Shown: positions 6,561-13,308, counted from the stretch's first letter. The stretch is 13,638 bases of DNA from Lachnospiraceae bacterium UBA7188 (GCA_002490995.1 DKVC01000307.1:1-13638); one strand, 5' to 3'. The notes: a model not told the origin generated them from the letters alone. Program-made: numbers and translations.

Positions 6561-7841
6561 TTGGAAAACATCATCTTTCATATAGACGTGAATTCAGCCT
6601 TCCTGTCCTGGGAGGCTGTCTACCGTCTGGCCCACAAGGGCGGCAGCCTTGACCTGAGGGACGTGCCCTCCGCAGTGGGCGGGGACATCACCCTGCGCCA
6701 CGGCATCATACTGGCGAAGTCCATCCCTGCGAAGGACTGCGGCGTGAAGACCGGGCAGACCATCGCGGAAGCGAAGAAGCAGTGCCCTAACCTTATGCTT
6801 GTCCCGCCCAACTATGGGCTGTACGAGGAATGCTCCGCCGCCTTTATGGATATCCTGAGGGAATATTCAGACATCGTGGAACAATTCAGTATTGACGAAG
6901 CGTTCGTGGACATGTCCGCAAGCTGCCATCTGTTCGGGACTCCAGAAGGCACAGCCCGGGAGATCAAGGACAGGATCCGGGACGAACTGGGGTTCACTGT
7001 CAATATAGGTGTGTCAGACATCAAGATGCTCGCAAAGATGGCTTCTGACTTCCGGAAGCCGGATCTGGTGCATACCCTCTACCTGAGGGAAATCCGGCAG
7101 AAGATGTGGCCCCTCCCCGTGTCGGAGATGTTCTTCGTAGGCCGCGCCACAGCCAAAAAGCTCTTTTCCATGGGGATCAGGACCATCGGCGAGCTCGCAC
7201 AGTCCGACCCTGCCTGGCTGAAGGCTGTCCTGCAGAAGCAGGGGGAGGTCATCTGGGGATTCGCCAACGGCGTGGACCTCTCCCCGGTGCTGGCGCAGCC
7301 TTTACCGAACAAAGGCTATGGGAACAGCACCACGGCGCCGTTTGATGTGACGGACACGGAAACTGCAAACAGGATACTGCTGGCCCTTTCAGAGACGGTA
7401 GGGAACCGGCTGCGTTCAGATAGCGTGAAGATACAGGTGGTCTCCGTGGGCATCCGTTATTATGACCTGTCCTATTTTTCCCACCAGCGGGTACTGGATG
7501 CCCCCACCGACCTTACCCTGGAAATCTACAGCGCCGCCAGGGGCCTGTTCCTGGAACTTTGGGACAGCAGGCGCATCCGGCACCTGGGGGTGCATACCAG
7601 CAGGGCAAAGAAGGACGACCCCGGCAGGCAGATGAGCCTTTTTGACGAGATTGATTATGAAAAGCTTGCCATTATGGACAGGACTGTGGATGCCATCCGG
7701 GACAGGTTCGGGATAGACTCCGTCAAGCGGACTGTCTTCCTGAACCAGCCAGTAGACCATATGAGCGGCGGTATATCAAAGGCAACAGGGCTGCCTTGGG
7801 AGAAAAGGACTGTGGATTATGACAGGGTGACTGTCCTGTAA
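6561..7841 (+). CDS. Y-family translesion DNA polymerase (DinB/UvrX type)
   Basis: A 426-residue lesion-bypass polymerase. Catalytic residues are visible: D9 in FHIDVNSAFLSWEA, and D112 and E113 in FSIDEAFVDM. ILAKSIPAKDCGVKTGQTIA and PPNYGLYEECSAAF are typical fingers and palm segments, followed by a helix-hairpin-helix region (FFVGRATAKKLFSMGIRTIG) and a little-finger domain. QMSLF at residues 357-361 is a canonical sliding-clamp binding motif, so the protein should be recruited to stalled forks by DnaN. The N-terminal variant with Asn-Ser after the first Asp is, as I recall, a common clostridial subtype. It starts at TTG 6561. Control is probably by LexA through the box at 6513. It is followed 24 bases later by a small gene in the same operon. 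Confidence 0.95.
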   Translation: MENIIFHIDVNSAFLSWEAVYRLAHKGGSLDLRDVPSAVGGDITLRHGIILAKSIPAKDCGVKTGQTIAEAKKQCPNLMLVPPNYGLYEECSAAFMDILREYSDIVEQFSIDEAFVDMSASCHLFGTPEGTAREIKDRIRDELGFTVNIGVSDIKMLAKMASDFRKPDLVHTLYLREIRQKMWPLPVSEMFFVGRATAKKLFSMGIRTIGELAQSDPAWLKAVLQKQGEVIWGFANGVDLSPVLAQPLPNKGYGNSTTAPFDVTDTETANRILLALSETVGNRLRSDSVKIQVVSVGIRYYDLSYFSHQRVLDAPTDLTLEIYSAARGLFLELWDSRRIRHLGVHTSRAKKDDPGRQMSLFDEIDYEKLAIMDRTVDAIRDRFGIDSVKRTVFLNQPVDHMSGGISKATGLPWEKRTVDYDRVTVL

Positions 7842-7865
7842 AGCGTATGGGAAGGAGGGAAACTT

Positions 7866-8177
7866 ATGGCATTTGGAACAGGGACAAGTTCCATCAATGG
7901 GGATGCGGGAATCGTCCGTGGGATACAGAAGGAAGTGGCATGTGAGTGTTGGTGCACTGCCAAAGGGGAGATAATCCCACTGATGGTAAAGCTGAAAGAT
8001 GAAGACGGGGAGATGCAGGTCATCCGGGATATCATGGTACATTCCCAGAAGAAAAAGAGATATGCCGGAATACCGTCTACGGAATATGACTGCACCCTGA
8101 CAGCCAACGGCAGAAATATCCGGGCATGGCTTATCTTTTACCAGACGGAGGGGCGGTGGGTGCTGAATTTCAGGTGA
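7866..8177 (+). CDS. Small unknown protein in the polymerase operon
   Basis: A 103-residue protein starting 24 bases after the polymerase stop, with a good GGAGGG ribosome binding site, so almost certainly co-transcribed and SOS induced. It has a beta-rich look: KEVACECWCTAKGEIIPLMV, a charged turn KDEDGEMQVIRDI, then STEYDCTLTANGRNIRAWLI and RWVLNFR at the end. Two Cys are close together (Cys-x-Cys near residues 26-28). There is no signal peptide or membrane segment. In other Firmicutes, Y-family polymerases of the UvrX type are often paired with small YolD-like proteins. This one holds that position but I cannot show it is a YolD homologue. Partner or regulator of the polymerase is an inference from position only. 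Confidence 0.75.
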   Translation: MAFGTGTSSINGDAGIVRGIQKEVACECWCTAKGEIIPLMVKLKDEDGEMQVIRDIMVHSQKKKRYAGIPSTEYDCTLTANGRNIRAWLIFYQTEGRWVLNFR

Positions 8178-8237
8178 GCCGGCACTGGACCGCTTATCCC
8201 AGATGGACATACATATCGGGAAAAGCAAAATACTGGG

Positions 8238-8336
8238 GAAAACTATATCTCCTGCATGCGCTGTATTGCCTTATCCCCCTGGAAAGCCCACAGCGGCAGC
8301 CCTGCCCGCCGCTGGTATAAAGCTGAAGAAGGCCTG
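8238..8336 (+). pseudogene. Decayed copy of the EFR1 gene 3' end
   Basis: 8247-8336 aligns with 1659-1756, inside the second ferredoxin motif of EFR1. By hand count about 79 of 90 aligned bases are identical, and there is one 8-base gap, lying between CCCTGCC and CGCCGCTGG. The gap shifts the frame. In the first part the reading is YISCMRCIALSPWKA, so two of the four cluster cysteines are lost (Cys to Tyr and Cys to Ser). Nothing upstream of 8238 clearly belongs to EFR1, so only this fragment remains. It is in the same orientation as the intact gene ~6.6 kb away, and the DNA-repair island lies between them. The remainder of 8178-8353 holds nothing else I can name. Confidence 0.75.
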
Positions 8337-8353
8337 TTTGCAGGGTGGCTGCA

Positions 8354-9667
8354 CTATTTTATGGCCTCCGCCACATACATGGAAACCCTTGCCTGGATCA
8401 CATCTGCTGTCTCCTCCAGGCTCTTGGCCCCGCTGAAATAATACCCAGCCTCGTCCAGAAAAATCTGGTAGATCCTTTGGTCCGTCTGGCTGCAGGCACA
8501 GGCGCCCTCCACTAAGCCAAGCAGCTGATCCGCCTGCTCCCGGGTAATGCTGTAAATATCCAGCGGCTCCTCCCCCTCTATGATTACCTGGTGTTTCGCC
8601 ACCGGATGCCTCACGCCGTTTTCATCCGTCCCATATTCGGTCTCCATGGCATCCGCAAGCTGCTCCTCCAGGACACTCCGGCGGACCGGGAAACCGGAAG
8701 GCAGTTCCCGTTGGGCCGGCACGTCCAGGCACTGGCGGATAAATTCCCATGCGGCATCCTTGTTTTTACTGTTCCCACTGAGCGCCAGCACAGGCCCGCA
8801 GGATTCTATCATGGTCCCGCTGCCGCTCTCCACCGGGAAACCGATAAAGGTAACCTCCTCCCCGTTAAAGATCATTTCCTCTTCACAAATGTCATAGACG
8901 GTCCCTACCTTCACAGGCATCAGTAAGGCTTTGTCTTCCAAAAAGGCATCCTGCACGGAAAAATCCTCCCCAATCTCCAGGTGGCCGGAAAAGCTGTTGC
9001 AAAATTCCAGCACTTTACGGAATTCTTCCCCGTCAAAGGTGCATTTCCCGGCTTCCCAGTCAATATAATACTCCATGCTGCCTGTAAGGATAGTCCCGAA
9101 GACATCTGCCTTGAAAGCTCCCGGATACAGGAGCCGCCCCTTCCCCTGCCCCCGGTAACATTCCATCATTTCCCCGATGGTCCAGCTGCTCCTGTTCCCC
9201 AGGTTCTCCGTCCTCCCCACAAAGCTTTTCAGCATAAAACCCAGTGGTATGGCATACAGCCCCTCCTCATAGGAAAACGCTGACAGGATATTTTCGTAAC
9301 AAGCCGTCCTGCCCTCTTCCCCCAGGCAGGCAGACAAATCCTCTGTATATTTCCCTACGATATCGCTGGTGGTATACCCGTCCCCGAAATCAATCAGATC
9401 CGGCCCGTTTCCCGAAACGATTTCCCTCTGCAGCCGGAGCACGCCGTCCTCCTCCGGCTTTTCCGATCTTACATACTGCTCTATTTCAATTCTGTAGCCT
9501 TCCTGTAACTGATTATACAGGCCAACCTGTTTCTGAAGATAGGGATCCTGGCCAAATGCCGCCAGCACCAAAACAACCGGCCCCTGTTCCCCCTGCCCGG
9601 TTCCGCTCCTGCCGCAGGAGGACAGCCCTGCCGCCAATATCAAAAATATACATAGGATTTTCTTCAT
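8354..9667 (-). CDS. Extracellular solute-binding lipoprotein (ABC type)
   Basis: A 437-residue protein when started at the ATG at 9667. It begins with a lipoprotein signal MKKILCIFLILAAG ending in the lipobox Leu-Ser-Ser-Cys (C18), so it should be lipid-anchored outside the cell membrane. The body resembles family 1 solute-binding proteins: a first strand VVLVLAAFGQDPYLQKQV, then GNGPDLIDFGDGYTTSDIVG, YEEGLYAIPLGFMLKSFVG, and MIESCGPVLALSGNSKNKDA followed by AWEFIRQCL. Such proteins usually capture sugars or oligosaccharides, but no sugar permease is adjacent. The frame is open to an ATG at 9709 that would add 14 residues ahead of the signal peptide, which seems less likely. A 14-base palindrome (TGGAAAATTTTCCA, 9691-9704) lies between this gene and the previous one. 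Confidence 0.85.
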   Translation of the reverse strand: MKKILCIFLILAAGLSSCGRSGTGQGEQGPVVLVLAAFGQDPYLQKQVGLYNQLQEGYRIEIEQYVRSEKPEEDGVLRLQREIVSGNGPDLIDFGDGYTTSDIVGKYTEDLSACLGEEGRTACYENILSAFSYEEGLYAIPLGFMLKSFVGRTENLGNRSSWTIGEMMECYRGQGKGRLLYPGAFKADVFGTILTGSMEYYIDWEAGKCTFDGEEFRKVLEFCNSFSGHLEIGEDFSVQDAFLEDKALLMPVKVGTVYDICEEEMIFNGEEVTFIGFPVESGSGTMIESCGPVLALSGNSKNKDAAWEFIRQCLDVPAQRELPSGFPVRRSVLEEQLADAMETEYGTDENGVRHPVAKHQVIIEGEEPLDIYSITREQADQLLGLVEGACACSQTDQRIYQIFLDEAGYYFSGAKSLEETADVIQARVSMYVAEAIK

Positions 9668-9690
9668 CTTATGCCCACCCGTTATTCCAT

Positions 9691-9704
9691 TGGAAAATTT
9701 TCCA
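9691..9704. repeat. 14-base perfect palindrome between the two lipoprotein genes
   Basis: TGGAAAATTTTCCA is its own reverse complement. It lies in the leader of the solute-binding protein gene. It could be a regulator site or chance; no adjacent regulator is identified. Confidence 0.4.
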
Positions 9705-9712
9705 GCCATTGG

Positions 9713-10789
9713 TTACCTGCCAGCCGGAATATAGTACAAAACAGTGCCTCCTTCCATCTGGCTCAGGATACATACCCTCCCGTCCGCCAGGATGCCATAC
9801 CCTCCGATTTTTTCCCCTGCCACGGGCATCTGCGCACCCGCTATCCTGGTTTCCACACTGCCGTCAGAATCCCGGACTGCAAAAACGCCGCTGTCTTTAT
9901 TCAGCAGCAGCAATTCCGTATCCGTCCCACCATAGATCCCTGCGTGAATAGCCTTCGCTTCGGGCAGTTGGTCGCTGCACAGTCGTAATTCCCCCTCTTC
10001 CAGTTTTTCCAGGATCACAGTTCCACCCTCCTGTCCGCTGGTACAGTATACGCTTCCCGATTTCCCGGTTCCGATTCCTTCTATCCAGCCGCTGCATTGA
10101 ATGGTCCCGCCCTGTGTGCCGTCCGGCAGAATCTGAATCAGCTGTGTCCCCTTCTCAAAATAGTAATTCCCTGCTTCATCCACTGCAAAACAGTATGGCC
10201 GGGGCTGTTCCTCTGAAAAAATGCCGGATACATCTATTTCTTTTTCCTCTTTCCCGTCGCCGCCCACGATTGTAATACAGCTTCTCTCAAAGGTAATCTG
10301 GTCGAATTCATGCCCGTCTCTCGTTACCTTCTGTACACTCATCCATAAAATATGGCAGCGCCCCTGTCCGTCCACCGCCATATTAAAAGCGCGCATATCC
10401 ACACCCGGACTCACATCCACTTCCCGGAACACATCCTCTTCCTTCCCCATATATCCCAGGAAAAAGTCCCCCTCCTCTTTCACACCGTAAAGCCAGAGCC
10501 GCTCACCGCCTACGGCGAACAGGGACTTTTTAAAAGGCTCCCCTGCATAGGAAACGGTTACCTCCCGGTCAGAAACATCCGCCTTTGCTGCAGGCGCTGT
10601 TTTCCCTTCCGGCATTTCCTGCGTTTCCTCCTTTTCTTCAACGGAAGTTTCCAGTCTGCTGTCTTCCCCACTGTTCTCTGAGTTGGCCGCTGTTCTACTT
10701 TCTTCTTCAGGGGAAGAAACTGCACATCCAGACAAAAGGGACAGCGCCACAAGAGCCATCCATAACTTCTCCATGAACCTTTTTTTCAT
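9713..10789 (-). CDS. Secreted lipoprotein with a probable beta-propeller-like body
   Basis: A 358-residue lipoprotein. The signal MEKLWMALVALSLLSGC ends in a lipobox with C22. Next comes an acidic Glu/Ser-rich linker (residues ~23-65) that would lift the domain off the membrane. The body has repeated strands with Asp-Gly and Gly-x-Gly turns (MAVDGQGRCHILWM, FAVDEAGNYYFEKG, GILADGRVCILSQMEGG), spaced as in beta-propeller blades; the fold is inference. The ATG at 10789 has GGGAGG upstream, directly behind the terminator of the small peptide gene, so expression probably depends on read-through or processing. The stop is 45 bases before the preferred start of the solute-binding protein, indicating an operon. 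I cannot name a family. Confidence 0.75.
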   Translation of the reverse strand: MKKRFMEKLWMALVALSLLSGCAVSSPEEESRTAANSENSGEDSRLETSVEEKEETQEMPEGKTAPAAKADVSDREVTVSYAGEPFKKSLFAVGGERLWLYGVKEEGDFFLGYMGKEEDVFREVDVSPGVDMRAFNMAVDGQGRCHILWMSVQKVTRDGHEFDQITFERSCITIVGGDGKEEKEIDVSGIFSEEQPRPYCFAVDEAGNYYFEKGTQLIQILPDGTQGGTIQCSGWIEGIGTGKSGSVYCTSGQEGGTVILEKLEEGELRLCSDQLPEAKAIHAGIYGGTDTELLLLNKDSGVFAVRDSDGSVETRIAGAQMPVAGEKIGGYGILADGRVCILSQMEGGTVLYYIPAGR

Positions 10790-10803
10790 CCTGTTATCCT
10801 CCC

Positions 10804-10833
10804 AAAAAGGGCGGTTGTTCAGGACAACCGCCC
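10804..10833 (-). terminator. Rho-independent terminator right after the small peptide gene
   Basis: On the minus strand GGGCGGTTGT and ACAACCGCCC form a perfect 10-bp stem with a 5-base loop, followed by TTTTT. It begins 6 bases after the TAG of the peptide gene and ends just before the ribosome binding site of the next lipoprotein. It would make the peptide message abundant and the lipoprotein genes read-through products. Confidence 0.88.
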
Positions 10834-10839
10834 ACAGGT

Positions 10840-11040
10840 CTAGTCATACATAAGCTCCAAAATTGTACCGCCGGTCCATCCCTCTTTTCTCAAACGGACA
10901 CCATCACCATTAATGTATCCGGTTTCGGTTTCTTCATTTACAGCTTTTGCAGCGGCTTCAGCCTGCAGCCCCGACATGGGTGCAACCAGGACGGACGCCA
11001 AAGCAAAACTGGCAAACAAATATGCTACTCTCTTTTTCAT
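10840..11040 (-). CDS. Small secreted peptide with a truncated SH3-like domain
   Basis: A 66-residue precursor. The ATG at 11040 is preceded by AGAGGAG 8 bases upstream; an earlier in-frame ATG at 11058 overlaps that site and is rejected. The first ~30 residues are a signal peptide: Lys-Lys-Arg, a hydrophobic core (AYLFASFALASVLVAPM) and an Ala-rich cleavage region. The mature part would be about 33-37 residues and contains TGYINGDGVRLRKEGW then GTILELMYD. This matches the first half of bacterial SH3 (SH3b) domains, which bind cell-wall or peptide ligands. Intact domains are about 60 residues, so the second half is missing. It could be a deletion relic or a true peptide; its own promoter and perfect terminator argue that it is expressed. 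Confidence 0.7.
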   Translation of the reverse strand: MKKRVAYLFASFALASVLVAPMSGLQAEAAAKAVNEETETGYINGDGVRLRKEGWTGGTILELMYD

Positions 11041-11083
11041 GCCATATTCTCCTCTCATTTTATACTACAGGCATGTTATAGCT

Positions 11084-11112
11084 ATAATATCATCTTCCCG
11101 TAAACAATTCAA
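11084..11112 (-). promoter_or_regulatory. Sigma-A promoter of the small peptide gene
   Basis: On the minus strand TTGAAT (complement of 11107-11112), a 17-base spacer, and TATTAT (complement of 11084-11089). A 12-base palindrome TTATAGCTATAA (11078-11089) overlaps the -10 and could be an operator. The -35 overlaps the end of a short DUF6870-like open frame. Confidence 0.6.
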
Positions 11113-11204
11113 GGGACAATGTGCTTTAAATCCTTTAAATCCAAGCAATAAGAAACTGTCTGGATATCCACTTCAGCCAGTCCCTTTAGATTCTGTATAT
11201 CCAT
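11109..11204 (-). pseudogene. 31-codon remnant resembling the start of DUF6870
   Basis: A short frame from an ATG (complement of 11202-11204) to a TGA. The protein begins MDIQNLKGLAEVDIQTVSYC and continues with LDLKDLK. From memory, small DUF6870 proteins of clostridial mobile elements start with a short helix followed by Val-Asp-Ile-Arg-Thr-Val and a Leu-Val-Asp-hydrophobic-x-Asp-Val segment. Here the rest (~50 residues) is gone. There is no convincing ribosome binding site. The resemblance is moderate and unverified. Confidence 0.35.
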
Positions 11205-11264
11205 CCCTGCACCACTCCCTGCATGTTCCATAAAATATATTTCAAGCCGCCTGTCCAATATTCA

Positions 11265-11414
11265 TTTTTGTAAGCATATGCAGGTTCTTTTTTATTAATC
11301 ATCCCCGCCGTCTGTACCATCCAGGGCATTCCATGTATGCGGCAGATCTACCTGCTGTACCATGCCCTCTTTCCAAAACATCCATCCTTGATTCAGCGAT
11401 TCCTTTTTTCTCAT
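11265..11414 (-). pseudogene. Glycoside hydrolase family 2 (beta-galactosidase-type) N-terminal remnant
   Basis: The ATG (complement of 11412-11414) follows AAAGGGAG and opens a frame beginning MRKKESLNQGWMFWKEGM, then VDLPHTWNALDGTDGGDD. The Leu-Pro-His-Thr-Trp-Asn motif and the following Gly-Gly-x-Asp are the usual start of GH2 enzymes, where Tyr-Tyr-Arg-Gly-Thr-Cys normally follows. Here two stop codons in a row (TAATAA, complement of 11292-11297) stand exactly at the Tyr-Tyr position, and the next in-frame codons still read Lys-Arg-Thr-Cys. Intact enzymes have 700 or more residues. This is a dead gene with most of its length deleted; downstream AT-rich sequence to 11205 may hold further decayed pieces. 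Confidence 0.6.
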
Positions 11415-11525
11415 CGGCTCTCCCTTTCATTTGAGTTTCGTAAACCAAAATCCAATTCCCAGGTACCAGTCAAAAAGGATGCGCTTCCGTCTGGAAAACG
11501 CCTCCTGTCAGCACGAAACCGCTTA

Positions 11526-11827
11526 TTATTCCGGCAGGGAAATGACCAGTTCCGTATCGATCTCTACACTTCTGCTTCCACATCCTGTCCGGGAATCGGT
11601 GTGGTGCCCTTCATCTCCATGGATGCCTTCGGCCCGAAATTCTTTGTGCTTACCATCTTCGCACTCTCTCCTCCATCAGGAGTATAGACAGCTGTAGCCT
11701 GAGCCGCCGCCACGGCAACCACTGCTACGGTATCGGAGTCTGAATCCGACGTCAGTATGTACTCATACCCATCGGTGCCTTCCGTCATGGCCCATGTTCC
11801 CTCCACCATCATGCTCACCATATCCAT
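11526..11827 (-). pseudogene. Beta-rich protein fragment with a frameshift, family unknown
   Basis: The minus-strand frame from about 11827 reads VEGTWAMTEGTDGYEYILTS, an Ala/Val-rich stretch, then YTPDGGESAKMVSTKNFGPK, and ends at a TAG (complement of 11564-11566). Shifting by one base near 11567 continues it smoothly as EIDTELVISLPE to TAATAA (11523-11528), so a one-base deletion is likely. The Gly-Thr-Trp start with alternating Thr and hydrophobic residues suggests a lipocalin-like or other beta-barrel C-terminal domain. An in-frame TGA lies just upstream of 11827 and no start or ribosome binding site is seen. I do not recognise the family. Confidence 0.4.
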
Positions 11828-12219
11828 ATATCTTCAGAGATTGGGACTGCTTACCTGGACTTCGTAGCGGAAGAGGAAGCGACTTCCACTCTGACACTGT
11901 ATCACAACAGGAGCGTTCCACATCCATGTCCTTCAGGCTCCTGCGATGCAACCACCGACACTGTGTCTTTACCATTGATGAGGAGCTCAGGCATTTTAAG
12001 ATTTTACATGACAGATGGAAAGCCAGACCGATAAACACTACGGCCTGGCCTCCCTGTGGCAATTTTTACTTACAGAGTCTTTGCAAATCCTTACGGCAAT
12101 ACCTCCCTTTCCTATGTATTTGGTCAATCTGCCGCCGGATTCCCTATGCTTTCAGTTTGGACAAAATCAGCGAAAACCCCGGTTTTGCGGCTTTCTCAAC
12201 CTTGTCCTACTATAATGCA
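11828..12219. other. Non-coding or decayed stretch without a recognisable gene
   Basis: No frame longer than ~100 codons here has a ribosome binding site or a recognisable motif. On the minus strand short stretches look coding-like but are cut by stops. Examples are MPELLINGKDTVSVVASQEP from the complement of 11994, and a Gly-Gly-Ile-Ala-Val-Arg-Ile-Cys-Lys-Asp segment around 12080-12105. These may be upstream parts of the beta-rich pseudogene. Nothing else is visible. Confidence 0.4.
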
Positions 12220-12255
12220 TTAGTCTATTCGTTTTACGATTCCTGTTGCTTTCAT
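12220..12255 (-). pseudogene. 11-codon AbrB/SpoVT-like start
   Basis: After GGAGGGA the ATG (complement of 12253-12255) begins MKATGIVKRID and then meets TAA. AbrB/SpoVT-type transition-state regulators very often start Met-Lys-x-Thr-Gly-Ile-Val-Arg-Arg-Ile-Asp followed by Asp/Glu-Leu-Gly-Arg. Sequence after the stop does not continue the family in any frame I read. It is either a truncated relic or a chance match; 11 residues are too few to be sure. Confidence 0.35.
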
Positions 12256-12320
12256 AGATACATTCCCTCCAATGGCGAAGATTGTCCATCTTACCATTTA
12301 GATGCCATGACCTGCTGACG

Positions 12321-13283
12321 CTAATCTTTTTCATATCCGTTCCGCTTATAAAGCACCAGGAAAACCAGGACGCTGATCAGCAGCTCCCCGAACAGCACCG
12401 CGATGTCCAGCGGCGACATCACATACCTTTCCCCGTCCGCCAGGCACTCCGTCATCCCGGTCATGACCCCGGTGAACAGGAATCCCGAAATCCTGTGGAG
12501 CCCTTCCGACATGCTCCCGAATACGGGCACCATCATGAACACCATCAGGAAAGGATAAGCTATCAGATTGGCGTTCATCTGGTTTCTGGCGCAGATTCCC
12601 ACAATCATCCCCAGCACACAGCTGGTCAGAGACGCCACCATGCTCACGAGGAAGAAGGAAAGCCAGGGGACGACTTCCAGAGAAATCCCGCTGATGAAGA
12701 GCACGATGTAGTTTACGGCCATCAGCATCACGAAAGGGATCAGGATGCTTCCGATGAAATACTGCATCCCGGTGACAGAGGATGTCATGAGGACCCGCAG
12801 CGTGTGGTTCTCCTTCTCCTCCGCGATTGACGTCCCCACCATGATAAAGCCCTCCGAGCAGATATTCATCGTGATTCCCAGATTCAGGAGGAAACCTGTC
12901 AGGAAGGGCACTATAATGCCTTCCGAGTTGATTCCGTAGAGGATTTTGCATCCATACACCATGGCGATGACGATTACCGGGCCCAGCATAATCATGGTAT
13001 TGCGGCTGATGCACAGCCATTTGATCTGAGCTACCGCTGCTAATTTATGCAGATTGCTGCCCATAGGCGCATTTTTATGTCCGCTTCTGCCCACAGGCTG
13101 CTTCTGCGCCTGGGTGGGATTTGGGTTCGGGCTTGGGTTTAAACCCTGGTTCGAACTACGGCTCAGACTTTGGTTTGAGCCTCGTTTTGGACTTTGGTTT
13201 TTGCTTAGGTCCGAGCTTGGGTTTGGCCTTTGATTCAGGCTTTGGTTCAGACTTTGATCTTGACTTTGATATTGGCTTTTCAT
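12321..13283 (-). CDS. ABC-2 type permease with a repeat-encoded N-terminal tail
   Basis: A 320-residue membrane protein. Residues 9-56 are twelve imperfect four-residue repeats (NQSL, NQRP, NQSP, NPSP and similar), a disordered Gln/Asn/Ser/Pro tail. The permease proper starts near residue 75 and shows about six membrane segments (for example MIMLGPVIVIAMVYG, LIPFVMLMAVNYIVLFISGI, IAVLFGELLISVLVFLVLY). The signature TSIAEEKENHTLRVLMTSSV is typical of ABC-2 permeases of drug, peptide or lipid exporters. It ends Lys-Arg-Asn-Gly-Tyr-Glu-Lys-Asp. The start at 13283 has AAAGGA 7 bases upstream; an internal Met near residue 74 has none. It follows the ATPase gene by 84 bases. Substrate is unknown. 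Confidence 0.88.
   Translation of the reverse strand: MKSQYQSQDQSLNQSLNQRPNPSSDLSKNQSPKRGSNQSLSRSSNQGLNPSPNPNPTQAQKQPVGRSGHKNAPMGSNLHKLAAVAQIKWLCISRNTMIMLGPVIVIAMVYGCKILYGINSEGIIVPFLTGFLLNLGITMNICSEGFIMVGTSIAEEKENHTLRVLMTSSVTGMQYFIGSILIPFVMLMAVNYIVLFISGISLEVVPWLSFFLVSMVASLTSCVLGMIVGICARNQMNANLIAYPFLMVFMMVPVFGSMSEGLHRISGFLFTGVMTGMTECLADGERYVMSPLDIAVLFGELLISVLVFLVLYKRNGYEKD
13116..13259 (-). repeat. 12-base degenerate tandem repeat (12 units) inside the permease gene
   Basis: In the permease frame the unit is roughly AAC CAA AGT CTG, repeated twelve times with many substitutions but no length change. All units are 12 bases, so the reading frame is preserved. Other frames across the repeat also stay open on both strands, as expected for such a repeat. 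Confidence 0.75.
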
Positions 13284-13308
13284 TTCGTGTTCCTTTCCAC
13301 ACTTTCAT

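Noticed and set aside
8290..8314. Hairpin CAGCGGC/GCCGCTG as a terminator for the solute-binding gene
   Set aside because: No T-run follows on either strand, and the stem arises from the EFR1-derived sequence.
9244..9951. Long plus-strand frame (235 codons) across the lipoprotein genes
   Set aside because: It is antisense to two lipoproteins with signal peptides, and its Pro/Arg-rich composition is typical of a shadow frame.
12282..12830. 182-codon plus-strand frame rich in His and Glu
   Set aside because: It is antisense to the membrane segments of the ABC-2 permease and has no start signal.
13116..13259. Possible CRISPR-like array
   Set aside because: Units are contiguous 12-base degenerate repeats with no spacers, inside a coding frame.
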